Of a stretch of 64,000 nucleotides of DNA, positions 1 through 12,036 are shown one piece after another. Source of the DNA: Symbiodinium kawagutii. Taxonomy: Eukaryota > Sar > Dinophyceae > Suessiales > Symbiodiniaceae. Below the pieces are notes generated by a model. It saw only the letters and a list, made by a program, of their open reading frames with translations. It searched no databases and was not told where the DNA came from. Positions within the stretch are counted from its first letter, which is position 1. Every line of letters starts with the position of its first letter. Both the position numbers and the translations under genes were made by a program. Location: contig VSDK01023996.1 of NCBI GenBank assembly GCA_009767595.1, positions 249,409-313,408 on the forward strand, written 5' to 3'.

Positions 1-957
1 TTCCCTACAATAGAATGTGGTGATGTTCCATTGCTACGTTAGCTTACCAAGCGCTAATAGTTTCCAACAAAATCAACTTTCCAACCAAATCCAGTGGCCA
101 GAGTCTCCACCGAGGGTAAACATGTGGATGGGTTCTAACTGCTTGGCGGACAAGTTAAAAAGGGATTTTTCGAACCACGCGTCATGATAAAAATGCAACA
201 CCGAACTTGACCTGGGCAGAATGGTGGGCGCCTGGATCGATGTTATCGCATTGTTGGAACATGTTGGAACATGTTGGAACACTTGACTGCCACTGGCAGT
301 GCTTCTGCGATTGACTTGGAAAAGGTTTGAAAACATGTTGGTTTTTCAATGTTTGTCATTTGTTCATGTCACTTCGCAAGGTCGCGTATGACATCGTATG
401 ACTATCTGTTCCGCCCGGCTCTGAGTTGAACTTTTTTCTCTAAACACTAGCTTTGACGGCTTTGACACTTTGGATCTGGTCCTTTGTGCCATGCTGCGAA
501 TGCTGATCATGACAATCCGTGCCAATGTTGCATACAGATGGGTAGGAAAGAACCTTGCATCCGAGAGTGAGAGTAGGAGAAGGCAACAACGCGCCCTTTC
601 TTCAAAGAAACACACGGTATCTATTGAAAAGAAAAATGTGCTTTATTGGGCTCTTTTCCTACTCTCACTCTCACAAAAAGCAGAATGCCCTAGAACACTT
701 TACATATCCTCGATAACGCTCTGAAAATAGTGACTTACCAACCGTTATATCCCGCCAGCATTTCACAAGGTAGCCTCTCATCACCAAATAGTTACAGCAT
801 GATGTGACCCGCAGCTCCGAAAAATCCGGGTAGTCGTTTTCACCCTCCTCAAATATCATCTAGCGATCGAAAGGGAATTACGGCAATTCCTGAGCTTTCC
901 AGTCACTCAATTTGCTCTTCGGCTCTCCGGCTGTCCTACTTGAGCGGCTTGATTTCC

Positions 958-2225
958 TTATTTCTTCCTTCTTCTCTGTGTGAGTCTCCACTTGCCAAGC
1001 TCCTCATCAAGCTTCTCGTGCTCTGCCAGACCTTTCCGTAGCGCCTGAACGGCTTGTGCAGCTCGTATCCACCTCTCTTGTGAGGTCACAAATCTGTGTC
1101 TGGTGGATGTGGTACCTGGGGCCAAGGACGCGTAACATTAGCGCGTTCCGGAGCTGGAGTGGCAACCGGAGAACATGCAGAGGTGTCGTCTTCCTTGGAG
1201 TCCTTCACTTTCTTGGAGTCCACCTTCACTTCCTTTTTTGAGAATCAGTTTCTAATCTCCAGAAGTTTTCTTTCATCTACAGGCAGGGGAGACCATCGGT
1301 TCCTCAAGTTCTTGGGTCGAAGCTGCAAGTCATCTCTGGCGGAACCTCCTTGGTGGAATTGCTTCCACCATCTCCTCGGCCCTTCTTGGCCTCTTCCTCC
1401 AAGGTGCAACTCGACGCCGAAAAATCTGCAAGCGCTCGAAGCGTCAAAGATCCATGGCTCTCCTCTCTGCTCAACGGCTTCTAAGGTCGGTCCCACGCCC
1501 TGGGGTCTCACCTTTCGCCATCAAAATGGCATCCTTTCCGGCAGCCCGCACAGCTCCCGCAAGTTCTCCAAGATCCCCGTAGGGTCTGCGTCAACGGGAA
1601 GGATGTTGCGATTGATGTGTGCTCACCAGGGGTTGGGTTGAAAACGACATGGTGCCAAAAACCTGCAATGACTTGCTGAAACCTTGAGATATACTCACTC
1701 TCTTCGCAAAAGAAGCGACCCTCAAAACTTTTCCCTTTCAACATCCAGGACAGCATTCCCTGTGCGGTGGAGTACTTGCACATCAAAGCAAAGGCTTTCT
1801 TGATGCCGAAATTCTTGATGTGCGTGTCGGGCTCTTCGTAGTTAGTTCCACAGAACACAAAAAGTTCACACTCATTTGAATAGTTGGTCACCAGAAAAAG
1901 ATAATCTGGCGACCAACTGTTCAAATGAGTCTGCACTTCCTTTTCAACAGCTTCAATCTGTTCTGGAGATTGAGCAGTGGTCTTCTTGGTCGCAGCTCCA
2001 GTCTTAACTTCTCAAGGTCAGGATTCTCATCAAGTAGCTTCTCTACTGGGCTGGATTTTTGGGACTTCTCAAGCTGCTTTCCCCTCTTAGTCCTTCCTCT
2101 CTCTTCTTTCTCTCTCCTGTATGCATCAACACATGGCATCGACTCCAATGGTGCTTCCCTGAAACGTCTCCATGTGGCTCTTCTTGACAAAAGATCGCAG
2201 AGCGGGAGCAATGATTGAATTCCAT
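958..2225 (-). pseudogene. Decayed EXO1/Rad2-type flap nuclease pseudogene
   Basis: No single frame runs through, but pieces in successive frames match the order of exonuclease 1 / XPG-family nucleases. Near 2225 a start-like ATG is followed by IQSLLP, then after a one-base shift ALRSFVKKSHMETF and STIGVDAMC, the XPG N-domain with its first acidic residue. A TGA stands where Trp is expected, then LHTG. Next comes a charged stretch (RREKEERGRTKRGKQLE), then a helix-hairpin-helix-like part (HIKNFGIKKAFALMCKY), EEYISRF-like and FWHHVVFNP segments typical just after the nuclease core, then NILPVDADPTGILENLREL and, shifted again, DAILMAKGE. A basic tail (LAEHEKLDEELGKWRLTQ, RRRKK) ends at TAA 958-960. 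The XPG-I block with EADAQ is absent, so the core is deleted. No introns are evident, which suggests a retrocopy. Family recognition is by eye; the C-terminal tail assignment is the least certain. Confidence 0.6.
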
Positions 2226-2785
2226 TCAACGCATTGAGCAAGAGTCTTACCAGTAACGGGGGTGGAAAATGGCACGAAAACGGCCTAGCATGCACAACCA
2301 GGCCCAAAAGCTGAAAACACAACTACCACTGACAATGACCCATGAGCATGATGCTTTTACTAAACACGGGAATCCTTGAACAGGAGGCATGGTAGGATCA
2401 TCGATGATGTAAATACAAAACCTCTAAATGCATATAAAGACTGTTTGAGTACGTCAATTTGTGTGCCAACAGCTCGCATGAAAATGAAGGAATGCACAAA
2501 ATGTATCTATCAATCCACCTATTCATCGATCGATCTATCAAGTAATGTAAATACGAATACGCTATACATGCAAAATCATGTAAGCCAATGAGCATATGTT
2601 GTAGTATATCCATTACATATCCATGCCCACATCAAGTCGATGTATACTCCCATCGTGTCCGATGGGGAGATGTCACCAGCCCGGGTCCACCTTGACCCTG
2701 AGCCGTGGAAAGGCAGGCTCCGGCACCTGTGGCGGTGCGGTCGACCGCGCAAGGCGGCTTCTTGGTGCTGGTGGATGTATCTTCA

Positions 2786-2902
2786 CATATGGTGGTTTCT
2801 CAAGCCATAGGGGACCCCCAAAGCTATGGTTGGTTTATTACTATAAATGACTAGTAATGGATGATTTAGGGGTACCCCTATGGCTTGAGAAACACCCATA
2901 TG
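2786..2902. mobile_element. Inverted-repeat element, family A copy 1
   Basis: The two ends form a long hairpin: CATATGGTGGTTTCTCAA on the left and, on the other strand from the right, CATATGGGTGTTTCTCAA, each followed by GCCATAGGGG and a run of A/C-rich bases. The interior (TCATCCATTACTAGTCATTTATAGTAATAAACC read on the minus strand, in pieces) recurs in the other copies. There is no coding capacity, and size and structure fit a non-autonomous TIR (MITE-like) element. This is the most symmetric copy in the window. Confidence 0.75.
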
Positions 2903-2917
2903 GCATGGATATGTAAT

Positions 2918-3046
2918 AGATATGGCTATAGGTCAGTATTAGCCAACCAATAATAGGGGATATTGACCAACAACTTATAGGGAAAACAAGCTGGTTAATG
3001 ATAGGGGAACCAGGGGGACTAAGGGTTTTGACCCACTGCCATATCT
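2918..3046. mobile_element. Inverted-repeat element, family B copy 1
   Basis: The left end reads AGATATGGCTATAGGTCA; the right end, read on the other strand, is AGATATGGCAGTGGGTCA. The inner part contains AATGATAGGGGAACCAGGGG and GGGTTTTGACCC, shared with copies at 10.45, 24.37 and 53.1 kb. It lies 16 bp from a family A copy. Non-coding, MITE-like. Confidence 0.7.
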
Positions 3047-3424
3047 TCGGTGCAAGGTGGGGCCAGTCAGCTAAGCCAGTCATGGCTGATGTTATGGTAG
3101 ATTGATGCTGGCAAATGTTATGGTAGATAATGTAGATAAGTTAAGTGGAATGGCCTATCAATCAACTTGTAACCAGGGGGGCCCCAGCTCGTACTAGAAC
3201 ACAATACCTGGCTGCAGCGATGGCAATGGGCATACCCATGGATCTAGAGATCGGTGCATGTCAAGCCGCGATGTCCCTCCAATCGTCCAAGCCGTTGCCT
3301 CGACATCTCAAAATGCCAAGATGGAAATATGCGCATTTCCTTCACTGGTCGGTGGTTGAACAGCCCATAAAACCACGGTTATCTCCTGGTTAACTAATGG
3401 TGAAAAATGGCCATATGGTTGATA

Positions 3425-3505
3425 ATGATCATTGTTGGTTGGTGGTTGATCCACCTGAGTGAAAAATATGTTCGTCAATCAGTCAACCATTTGTTAATAC
3501 AAATG
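3425..3505. mobile_element. Partial inverted-repeat element, family D
   Basis: It shares TTGGTTGGTGGTTGAtcCACC, then GAAAAATATG..CGTCAA and TTTGTTAATA, with the fuller copies at 28.5 and 34.25 kb. The right arm is not recognisable, so it is probably truncated. Confidence 0.45.
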
Positions 3506-3896
3506 GGATCTCATGAGCCAGACTTTATTACTGTAACCTTCGCTCATGTCAGTTTTCATCATCACAGCTCCAGGTTTGACCAACAATGAACTATGACAAA
3601 ACAAACACCAATCACTTGACCATAGGATTTAGAATGCTCAAAATGATTGGTCGACACATGTCACTGACATGCTCCTCAAAAAAACTTGGCCATAATATGG
3701 ACTGATGAGTCTAGCCATCATTCCCAAGTATGGTTGAAAACGGAAAATGCTCTTGAAACCATCAACCAGCCACCAAGTCTTTCTCATATTTCAAAAATAA
3801 TGGCAAGTTGCTGAACATCATTGATGAGTGACAATGATCGCCAAAGAATACTGACCATTCACCAGAAATTGCTTTGCACATTGATTATGCAGGGGG

Positions 3897-3975
3897 TTCT
3901 TGAACTTGAGAACCCCGAAAATGCCTGGTTTGTGACTATAAACGAATAACATTGCATGATTTACGGACCACCACC
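3897..3975. mobile_element. Degraded family A element
   Basis: It keeps ACTTGAGAACCCC, GGTTTGTGACTATAAA and TGCATGATTTACGG in family A order (minus orientation). The termini have diverged. Weak copy. Confidence 0.35.
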
Positions 3976-4427
3976 ATTTTAAGTGATGATTTACCCATTA
4001 AAAGTGATGATTTATAGCTTCCAGGTCAGTTTGCCAGTGTCTGTGTCATCATATTTTGGGAGGTCACTTACCCTCTGGTAAACTAACCTGGCAATGGAAA
4101 ACACACCTTTTAATAGTGGTTTGCCTAGCTTTCACTATGAAATATGGTGAAAATCCATTGCCAGGTTCGTTTACCAGAGAGTAAGCATCAAGTAACCATC
4201 AACTAACCTGCTTGGTGGTTCCAACTCCTATGAAAAATTGCTTGGCAACCAACCATTGATGTCATCAGGAGGTCCCTTAATCACCCACCCCCGTGCCACC
4301 ACGTCGTCGTCGGCCGAGCCGCAGCGTCCAGCTTGCACACCAGCGGGGCGGCAGCACCTCATGGCTACCGTGGGTAGGGATCGATCGTACAACATATGGC
4401 GAGCTGGGTCAAGCAGTGAACCCACCA

Positions 4428-4570
4428 ATCATTGGGGATAATAACTTTAATGATGGGAAAACAGTGGTTAATGATGGAAAACAATGGTTGATAACCAGAA
4501 AAATTAGGGAAAACAGTGGTTAATGATGGGGAAACACAGGGGACTAAGGGTTTTGACCCGCTGCCAAATC
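4428..4570. mobile_element. Family B element, left end lost
   Basis: The right end is GGGTTTTGACCCGCTGCCAAATC, preceded by GTGGTTAATGATGGGGAAAC. The motif GTTAATGATGG is repeated internally about three times, so the interior seems to have expanded. The left inverted end (TGGCTATGGGTCAA) is not visible. Confidence 0.55.
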
Positions 4571-4980
4571 ATGAGCAACAAGAACCCAATCAACTGATTT
4601 ACCATGATTTAGATTGATGCAGATTTTTTTCGTACTACTAAGCTGGTACACCAACAAGAAGTAGGGATGAATTGTGATCTACCAAGTAATCTAGGAGAAC
4701 ATGTGTGAGTCTTGGGCCATTCTAGGTGCATGTCAATGAAGATTCACAGGGATTTGGAAGCACCCCCAGTCTGGACACCATACCTCCCAGCCTGCTGATT
4801 TTCGTTGTGCATTGCTAGGCAACATCAGGCAGTATTGTATGGTGTTATTTCGAGCACCCAAAGATGCCTATAATTCTTTTATCAGCACAGTACGAGAATA
4901 AAATTCCACGGAAAGTCTTGTTGTTTCTGTGAAGGTCATGGACCCCAATGGTTCACCACTATTAACAACTATGAATGACT

Positions 4981-5081
4981 CTCTCTCTCTCTCCATCGCC
5001 ATCCCGAGGGTTCAGCTAAGGCTGAGGGCGAGCTGGTGGCCCAAACAAACGGAGCCACACTTTGGGGCAAGAACACTCGAG
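4981..5081 (-). mobile_element. GA-tail retroposon insertion (101 bp)
   Basis: A 9-bp direct repeat TGAATGACT flanks it at 4972-4980 and 5082-5090. On the minus strand the insert runs from GCTCCGTTTG and GCCACCAGCTCGCC through GCTGAACCCTCGG to GATGGCGATGGAGAGAG, ending in a (GA)n tail next to the duplication. The same 3' end recurs at 11.97, 34.78, 38.77, 61.82 and, with changes, 6.72 and 62.74 kb. Variable length with a fixed tail end plus target duplications is the signature of target-primed retroposition (SINE or 5'-truncated LINE). Confidence 0.8.
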
Positions 5082-5337
5082 TGAATGACTGTAGTCAACT
5101 ATTGGTTAACCACTAGTAACATCTATTCACCACCATGGACCCCAATGGTTCACCACTATTAACCACCGCAATATCTCCACCCATCCGAAGCTACCCAGGC
5201 TCTCCCACGTGAGGCGAAGCGACGAGCCTGACAGGAACCATCGAACCAGCGAGGCCATGGGAACCGTGGTGATGGTAGCAGGGGAAGATGCCACGGGGTG
5301 GTGGAACATGCCATGGGGAGACATGGGTCGTGATGAT

Positions 5338-5417
5338 GACAATGGTGATGGTGATGGTGGTGGTGATGGTGATGGTGGTGATTATCGTGCTGATCGTGAT
5401 GATGGTGATGGTGATGG

Positions 5418-5467
<50 letters not shown>

Positions 5468-5570
5468 GCAATGGTGCTGGTGATGGTGGTGATGATGATG
5501 ATGATGATGATGGCAATGGTGATGGTGATGGTGGTGATGATGATGATGGCAATGGTGATGGTGATGGTGG

Positions 5571-5617
<47 letters not shown>

Positions 5618-5660
5618 GTGGTGATGATGATGATGATGGCAATGGTGATGGTGATGGTGG

Positions 5661-5710
<50 letters not shown>

Positions 5711-5855
5711 GCAATGGTGATGGTGATGGTGGTGATGATGATAATGATGATGATGGTAGTGGTGGTGATGATGATGGTGTTGATGATGGTGGTGATGATG
5801 ATGGTGAAGATGGTGATGATGGTGATGATGATGGTGATGATGATGGTAATGATGA
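5338..5855. repeat. Large GAT-triplet microsatellite, about 0.5 kb
   Basis: Long (GAT)n runs are broken at regular points by GGCAATGGT and GATGGTGGT blocks, so the tract is a higher-order array of imperfect units. All six frames stay open and give monotone Asp/Gly, Met/Val, His or Ile strings, so open frames are no evidence of a protein. Confidence 0.95.
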
Positions 5856-6723
5856 TAAGGCGAGACGCTACGCAACTATGGAGCACCGTGCATGCTGACA
5901 CCAACAGTTGGAAGTAACAAAACATCATGAGGGTTACCTGAGGAATGATTGAAAATTGTCGGTAAAAGCCGAAAGCAGTGGTTGGTCAACAATGGTCATA
6001 ATCAATACACACGGCTAAACATGGATGATTTTCTCATGGGTGATTTCGTAAGAAAATGGCGGCCTCTTCTAAGCACAAAGCATACACTTGGTCAACATGT
6101 GCTGATATTGCTTTCTGTTGGCTCCCCTCGTGGTGGAAAGTTATCTCCCTTTACAAGTTCCTCCAGCAATCCAGCAAAGGTGTCGATAATCCTTTGCAAT
6201 GTGCAAGTGCTTGTTCCATTTGTTTGTTCCTTTCAAACTACCACCGTACTGTAGGTGCGGTAGTCCAGTTCCAGCCCAGCTCGTCAGAGATTGCAATACA
6301 GCATGATACATGGTGAAAAAATACAAACATGCGCAGCACACATCGCATATATTCGCATATAACATCTGGTGGCTGGTCTTGACCCCTCTGAAACCTGTTA
6401 GTCGATGACCCAACCATCCCAAAAAAAGAGGATAGTCAAAATGTTTGAAACCACCCACTAGTAGCTTATTTTAACCATTAGTAGTTGCTTACAATATCTT
6501 ACAATTCTGTACCATTCGCCACGGCCAAGGCCCCCACAACGAATTTTACGTACCTGGCGTGTGTGCGCTCGCGCAGGGGTTCCCAAGAAATCGGCAAGCT
6601 TCCCTGTTGAATATATCTGTCCTGAAATTGTCACCTTTGCTTTGGTAGCAACTCCGTGTTGAACAAATCTTGAAATTGCTGTCATTGCAACTGTGGCTAC
6701 TGAATTTTCCCTGTTCAACATAT

Positions 6724-6766
6724 TTATGTTTCCTTTCCCCATCCCGGAGATGAAGCTAAGGTCTGC
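6724..6766 (-). mobile_element. Diverged GA-tail-family insertion (43 bp)
   Basis: The direct repeat TCAACATAT occurs at 6715-6723 and 6767-6775. On the minus strand the insert reads CCTTAGCTTCATCTCCGGGATGG, matching the CCTTAGCTGAACCCTCGGGATGG stretch of the copy at 4981. The tail is GGAAAGGAAACATAA instead of pure GA. It is either a sub-family or a copy whose tail has mutated. Confidence 0.55.
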
Positions 6767-9005
6767 TCAACATATCCCTGTCGGTATTTGGTAGCTACTA
6801 GTTCGAGTCATCATGGGCAGTCGGTGGCCATCGAATTCCTGGATGCCTCAGCAAATTCACCAAGAACCCATGACTGTAGGACCCCTGCCAGTTGCTACCC
6901 GCAAGAAAGGTAAACGGCAGGGCGATGAACGGTCATGAACGGTCTAGGGGAATTTCTATTCCATGGGGAAAAGCGACAGGTTCTGAACAGGATATTCTAC
7001 ACGAACAGGAGCCCATCTGCTGTTTTGCTGTGCTCATGCCAGTTTCAATTTTTTGCACTGTTTGGTGATGTTTGGCATCTGCACAGTCATGGTGACAAGC
7101 TGTCTTCAACTTTCGTGAGCCTCCCTGTTTGGGCAATTGAAAATCCAACATTCATAGCTGATTTCCCAGGGTTTCCGTAGAAGAATTGGTGATAGTGATT
7201 TTCTATTGCCAGGTTAGTTTTGCCACAAGGCAATCCATTTTAAATGATCAACCGTTCTATGTCCAACCTGTTTAGAATAAAATGTCCATCAATAGTAACC
7301 ATGCGACCATGCATATCAACCATCGAAGTCACCATTCTCAATCATCACCAACCATCAAAGTATCCATCAAACTAACGATTAAAAACCATTTGTGAACAAA
7401 TTCGCCATTCACCATCCACATGAACCATCCAACCCTCACCCATCCACCCCCGCCATCAGCGGCGCACCCTTCGCAGGCCGCTGTGGAGCCGCTGACTTGG
7501 ACGTTCAAACCGTTGCTGGACACCTGGGGCGGCCGGGGTCCCATGGTGCCATGGTCCCTGGTGAGTTCCAGGGGTCAGTTGGTGGAGCTGTTGGTCAACG
7601 GTGAGGTGGAGGATGGTGAGATGGTGGTGAAGCACGGTGAATGGTGATAGTTCAGGTGGTGAATTGTGGTGATCCTTCTGGTTGTTCAATTTTTTCTGTG
7701 GATGATTGACGGTGTTCGTGGTGGTCAGTCTTGAATAGTGGTGGTGAAACAGCATTATGGTTGATATAAATGGGGATGACTGGCCAATGTATAGTGCCAA
7801 ATACAGTAGTGATTCATAATGCTCAAGTTAAAGCTATTGGCAAACTGTGGTGAAACAATGCTAGCTACCTCCTGGGTATAATTGGAGGTGACCAATGCTT
7901 GACGTTGAATGCTATCAAGAACCCTGAAGCAATGCAGTATGCTGCAGTTCGGATGGTCGCCTGAAAGGAAATCACACAACACCAATGAAGTGACTTAACC
8001 GCACCAACTGGGCTGGCCCTTACTACCCTCTGGTGATCTGACAAAGCAATGGAAGATCCGCCAATTTTTTGATGGTTTCTCAGAGTTCCTCTCTTTAAAA
8101 AAATGCAATTTCCAGCCAGCTATCTTAGATCACCGGAGTCTCAAAACATCGAATTTTGCTTGGAGCCCTTTGCTGCCTAGAACTAGTAGACCAATTACAT
8201 GTGCACGACCTGTTTTTACAGAAGTCAACATTCAAATAGCCAAATAGATGCATGTAAGCTTGGATACGTGCTGCCAAAATACATAGATATGTAATACACG
8301 CGGATATGTATTGACAGCTGCGCACATACAAATATCACAAAATGTGGAAAACATGGAAAAACCCAAAACATCTGCACCTGTGTGATTTTATGTAAAATTA
8401 CACAAGCACAGACAGATCGAATGCAGTACAGTATATCATCTACCTACAATACGATCAACTTGTGATTGGCTGATCGTAGTTCCCTGCATCATCGACATGT
8501 GCCCTTGCCACCAAGCAACCCAAACACGTCCAACAAGGCCATTCGACCTGACAGCAGGTGACTTGTTTCTTTGGTTGTCAGTTGCAGCTGTTGTGCGATT
8601 GAAGTCTGTGGAAAAAAATGTGGCCGTGTATGAAATACCAAGCATCATCAATCATCAATCATCATCCAGCATCATAAGCCATCGTTTGTTACCTTTTTAA
8701 CGGCCATTGTTTAGCTTGTGTCCGTGGCATTTGTCATGATAGTTGCGGCACGCATGGTGAAGCGTACGCCAGTCCCAGCCTGCACCAAGCTTTGTGGTGC
8801 AGGACTTCCCTCTTGGGATCTTTCACCTGGGTTCCAAGGCGTTGCGTCACGTGGGGGGAACGACCCATTGCCGTGGGGGTGATGACGTTGATTCGTGGTG
8901 GTACAGTGCATCACAACCTGAGTTTTCAGTCACATTCATGATGATTCTCTGTTGATCAATGCTCACCATTAGTGGCTCAATGCTTATTGGTCATGGTCCT
9001 TACAG

Positions 9006-9073
9006 GTACGCCAGTAGCCAAGTGTCCAAAATGCAGCCGGTCACTCATGTCTAGCACCAGGATGGCTAGGCAG
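9006..9073 (+). CDS. Candidate exon with a CPKC motif
   Basis: CCTTACAG provides an acceptor and GGCAG before GTGTGG a donor. Between them one frame reads TPVAKCPKCSRSLMSSTRMA, which contains a zinc-ribbon-like CxxC pair. The exon is only 68 bp, and no partner exon was linked, so function is unknown. Confidence 0.28.
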
Positions 9074-10031
9074 GTGTGGACAGAGCTCGGTCTCCCCGCT
9101 GGCTTTACCAAGTAGAACGCCAGGACCTTGCTGCGCCACGGTGGTCAGCTGTTGGGATGTCCACTTGTCCAAGCAGTGTGCTGGGTCACAAGTTGAACCC
9201 CACCTATAGCAAGGGCTCCATTTCCATGTGACCCAGGGGTGAGTTCAACATGTTGAACCAGATAGCAGGGGCTCTCACTCACTGTCTCTCTCCATTTCCA
9301 TGTCGCTTCTTCAACATCCAATTGCACCCCAGCCGTGGCCCAAAAAGGGTCAGAATAGACTGATTGCAGTCGAAGTATTGGGATGTAGCAACACTTTCCT
9401 CGGGATGGTTTGGCCACTAAGCATCTTCAGAAAAGGGGGATTCAGCTCTTAAAACTATTGGTAAACCTCAGCATATTGATTGCAAATCCCAACCGCTGTT
9501 GAGCTTGTAGACAAGGTTGGTTAGATTCATTATATAAGCATTGGACATCCCACTCTCACTCTCCCGCTCTCTCTCTCTCTCTCTCTCAAAAGCAGTTGAA
9601 TTGACCAGGTTTTTGCCACAATTGACCATTTCCCAAAGTAATTAACCCGCTACCATCGTTGAACGTGATCAACAATTCCATCATCTACATTCATCAACAA
9701 CGATTGAGCAAATTATACTACCACTGTGATGGTAATCACACACAGCAGAGCCTACTACCTGTTGGTGGTATCATCCCATATGAAAGATAGTAGTCAAACA
9801 ACCAACAATTTGCTGATAATCGGAAAAATAAAACATACTTGAAACCACCAACCAAATCTACCTACCTATCTCCATTCCTCCATGGTTGATGACCCGCATC
9901 GGGCGCTCGCCTACTTTTGTGCCCTGCGGTTCTCGTTGGCTGACGAGACATGGCCAGTTCAGTGATTGCTTCATTTTGGTCTATGAAGGGTTCAAGCCAT
10001 TTCTGGTAGCAAATAGCTGGTGGCTTACAAA

Positions 10032-10209
10032 GTGGGCCCCCCAGCAGTCATCAGTTGAGTTGTAAAGCCCCATAACTTATGACTGCTAGGAATTGTGATG
10101 GTTTCTGACCATCCTTACGAAGTACCAGGTTCTATGAGCATTTGCCACCAATCGCCCCAGCTGAGTCATTTGTAAACCAAATTAATCATAGCTGGTTGGG
10201 AGCCCACCG
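10032..10209. mobile_element. Inverted-repeat element, family C copy 1
   Basis: The left end is GTGGGCCCCCCAGCAGTCAT; the right end, read on the other strand, is GGTGGGCTCCCAACCAGCTATGA. The arms are imperfect. The copy at 30.59 kb has the same layout and size (about 175 bp). Confidence 0.5.
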
Positions 10210-10448
10210 TGTACTAGCAGCCGCGGATCACTCATCTATTCCATTAATCAAGGTTGACCATCAATGAGCATTCCCCATCATCAACGATTCCAACCAACCC
10301 CATCACTGAACTGGCACTGTCCACGGCTCAAACATCGTGGGAGTATCTGCACCGAGAGTGCGGGCACAGCTTTCCGGCCTGAATGAACCTGGCGATCAAC
10401 GGTGACCAACCCAAGGTCCATCCCGACAACAACTTTGGTTGAAACAAC

Positions 10449-10566
10449 ATGGCTATGGGTCAATATTAACCATCAATAGTGGGGTTAGTCACCAACAAAA
10501 CTATAGGGAAAGCAATGGTTAATGATAGGGGAACCAGGGGTACGGGGTTTTGACCCACAGCCACAT
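10449..10566. mobile_element. Inverted-repeat element, family B copy 2
   Basis: The left end is ATGGCTATGGGTCAATATTA and the right end GGTTTTGACCCACAGCCACA, so TGGCTRTGGGTCAA is present at both ends in opposite orientation. The internal block AATGATAGGGGAACCAGGGG is shared with copies 1 and 5. Confidence 0.75.
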
Positions 10567-11216
10567 CTTCCCAACTTGTTGGTCAATGACATCCACAAAC
10601 ACACATCAGGTTCAGCATGCTTCAGCTAGCACATTTCCGATGACTGAATACTACATGACCGAATGCTACCAGTAAGTGTTTTTAAGGCTTCGCTGATCAG
10701 CTATGAGGCATATCAAGCAAGAAGCAAAAAGATTGGAGAAACAAATGATGCCACGGGATTGGGCAAAGATCTGCATTTTCGGTGGAAGTAGCACCCTTTC
10801 AGGTTACAAATGGCGATACATGGCTTCAAGAAAGCGCACATCAGTTAATGCTTATGATAAACATTTGATAAACCAACATGAGATTGCACTTATGAACGAA
10901 CCATATCAGCAGCTCTGAATGAACCAATTTGTCCAACTAGTTAACTAGGTTCATTTCGCTTATTCATCGCAACCTGCTTTGCCTTTGCGGGTTGCCAAGC
11001 ATAACTTGTGCTCTGGTTCAGCAAATAATGTTTAAGCAATTAATTTTTGGGTAGCCCGACAAAAACAGCTGGTCAAACATCTTGTGACTTTGTGGTATAT
11101 ACAAGTTATAAGCTATGAATATACCATATTGTGTCCACTTCCATGCTCCCCTGCTATTGTCCCCTGGCTCAAAGATTCCTACACCTTGCAACTGCAGGGA
11201 GTGTCACCATGTCCCA

Positions 11217-11226
11217 NNNNNNNNNN
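11217..11226. other. Assembly gap of 10 N
   Basis: A run of ten N. The length looks like a scaffolding placeholder, so the true distance is unknown. Confidence 0.95.
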
Positions 11227-11973
11227 TCAGCACCAAGAGGCATGCACGGAGTCGACTTGATGGTAGGCTGAGGTGCCTCTTTCCTTAGGAAGATCTTTGG
11301 GAACCGGCTCAAACATGAGCCAAGCCGCCCATCGAAATCAATGAAAGTTCTGGGAATCTTGGAGCTACCATCTGATCAAAGATAAAAAGGCCCTCTGAGC
11401 CCGTGTTAACCAACCACAAAGCGAATATTCCATGTCAACAGCAGCCTGTCAGCATGTGCCCTCCACACGGACCTTTAAACTTTTTGATTTTTGCTGGGCA
11501 TGCAGCTATAGCCTGCTGCCATCCTTCTCCCCGGCGTTGGTGGAGAAAAACATCGGCCCATCCCTTGATATCTTCAATGATGCATGTTGGTGTTGTCATG
11601 TTTCATCCCTGGTGGTACCACTATTTCCATCACATGGACCATCATCGACCATCATCGACCTACATGCCCACTCAGTAACTGGATGCAACTGGATACAACT
11701 GGCTTCTAACCACGATTGCGGGGGTCACTACCCATCCGGTGACATGCTTAGCATCGCTGGCTTCAGTATCCCAGAAACAGCCACTGCACACCCGGCTGCG
11801 CTTATCAAACGCAGAGGCACTTGGGCGGAAGTTTTTTCCTAAGCCGCGGGGTGTCAACGCATGGGTGGTCCAAATTGAATCATCCAGAGGAGTTCCAACC
11901 AAAATGATTGACCAACCATTTCCGTCTATGATCGCAGCTGACCGTGAACATTGACCAACCATGAACAATGAAC

Positions 11974-12036
11974 TCTCTCTCTCTCTCTCTCTCTCCAGCG
12001 CCATCAGTCAAAGACCCTCAGATTGAGGGGACGCGA
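11974..12036 (-). mobile_element. GA-tail retroposon insertion (63 bp)
   Basis: AATGAAC occurs at 11967-11973 and 12037-12043. On the minus strand the insert ends CTGATGGCGCTGGAGAGAG followed by more GA, one base different from the family 3' end. The body upstream (CCCTCAATCTGAGGGTCTTT) does not match the copy at 4981. Confidence 0.65.

Larger units (their letters stand above)
2226..8990. other. Intergenic or intronic DNA rich in small repeats
   Basis: I found no gene I can defend here. It holds inverted-repeat elements (2786-2902, 2918-3046, 3425-3505, 3897-3975, 4428-4570), two GA-tail retroposon insertions (4981-5081, 6724-6766) and the large GAT microsatellite (5338-5855). GC-rich islands at about 4290-4370, 7440-7560 and 8740-8890 may be short exons, but strand and frame are ambiguous in each. 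Confidence 0.5.

Noticed and set aside
5159-5928. Long open frames of poly-His, poly-Ile, poly-Asp/Gly, poly-Met and poly-Ser
   Set aside because: All frames of a GAT microsatellite stay open; there is no unique-sequence protein, start context or family match.
9550-9590. CT-rich tract as a further GA-tail retroposon
   Set aside because: It lacks the CCATCGCC junction and has no flanking repeat. The same holds for the tracts at 25.1 and 58.85 kb.
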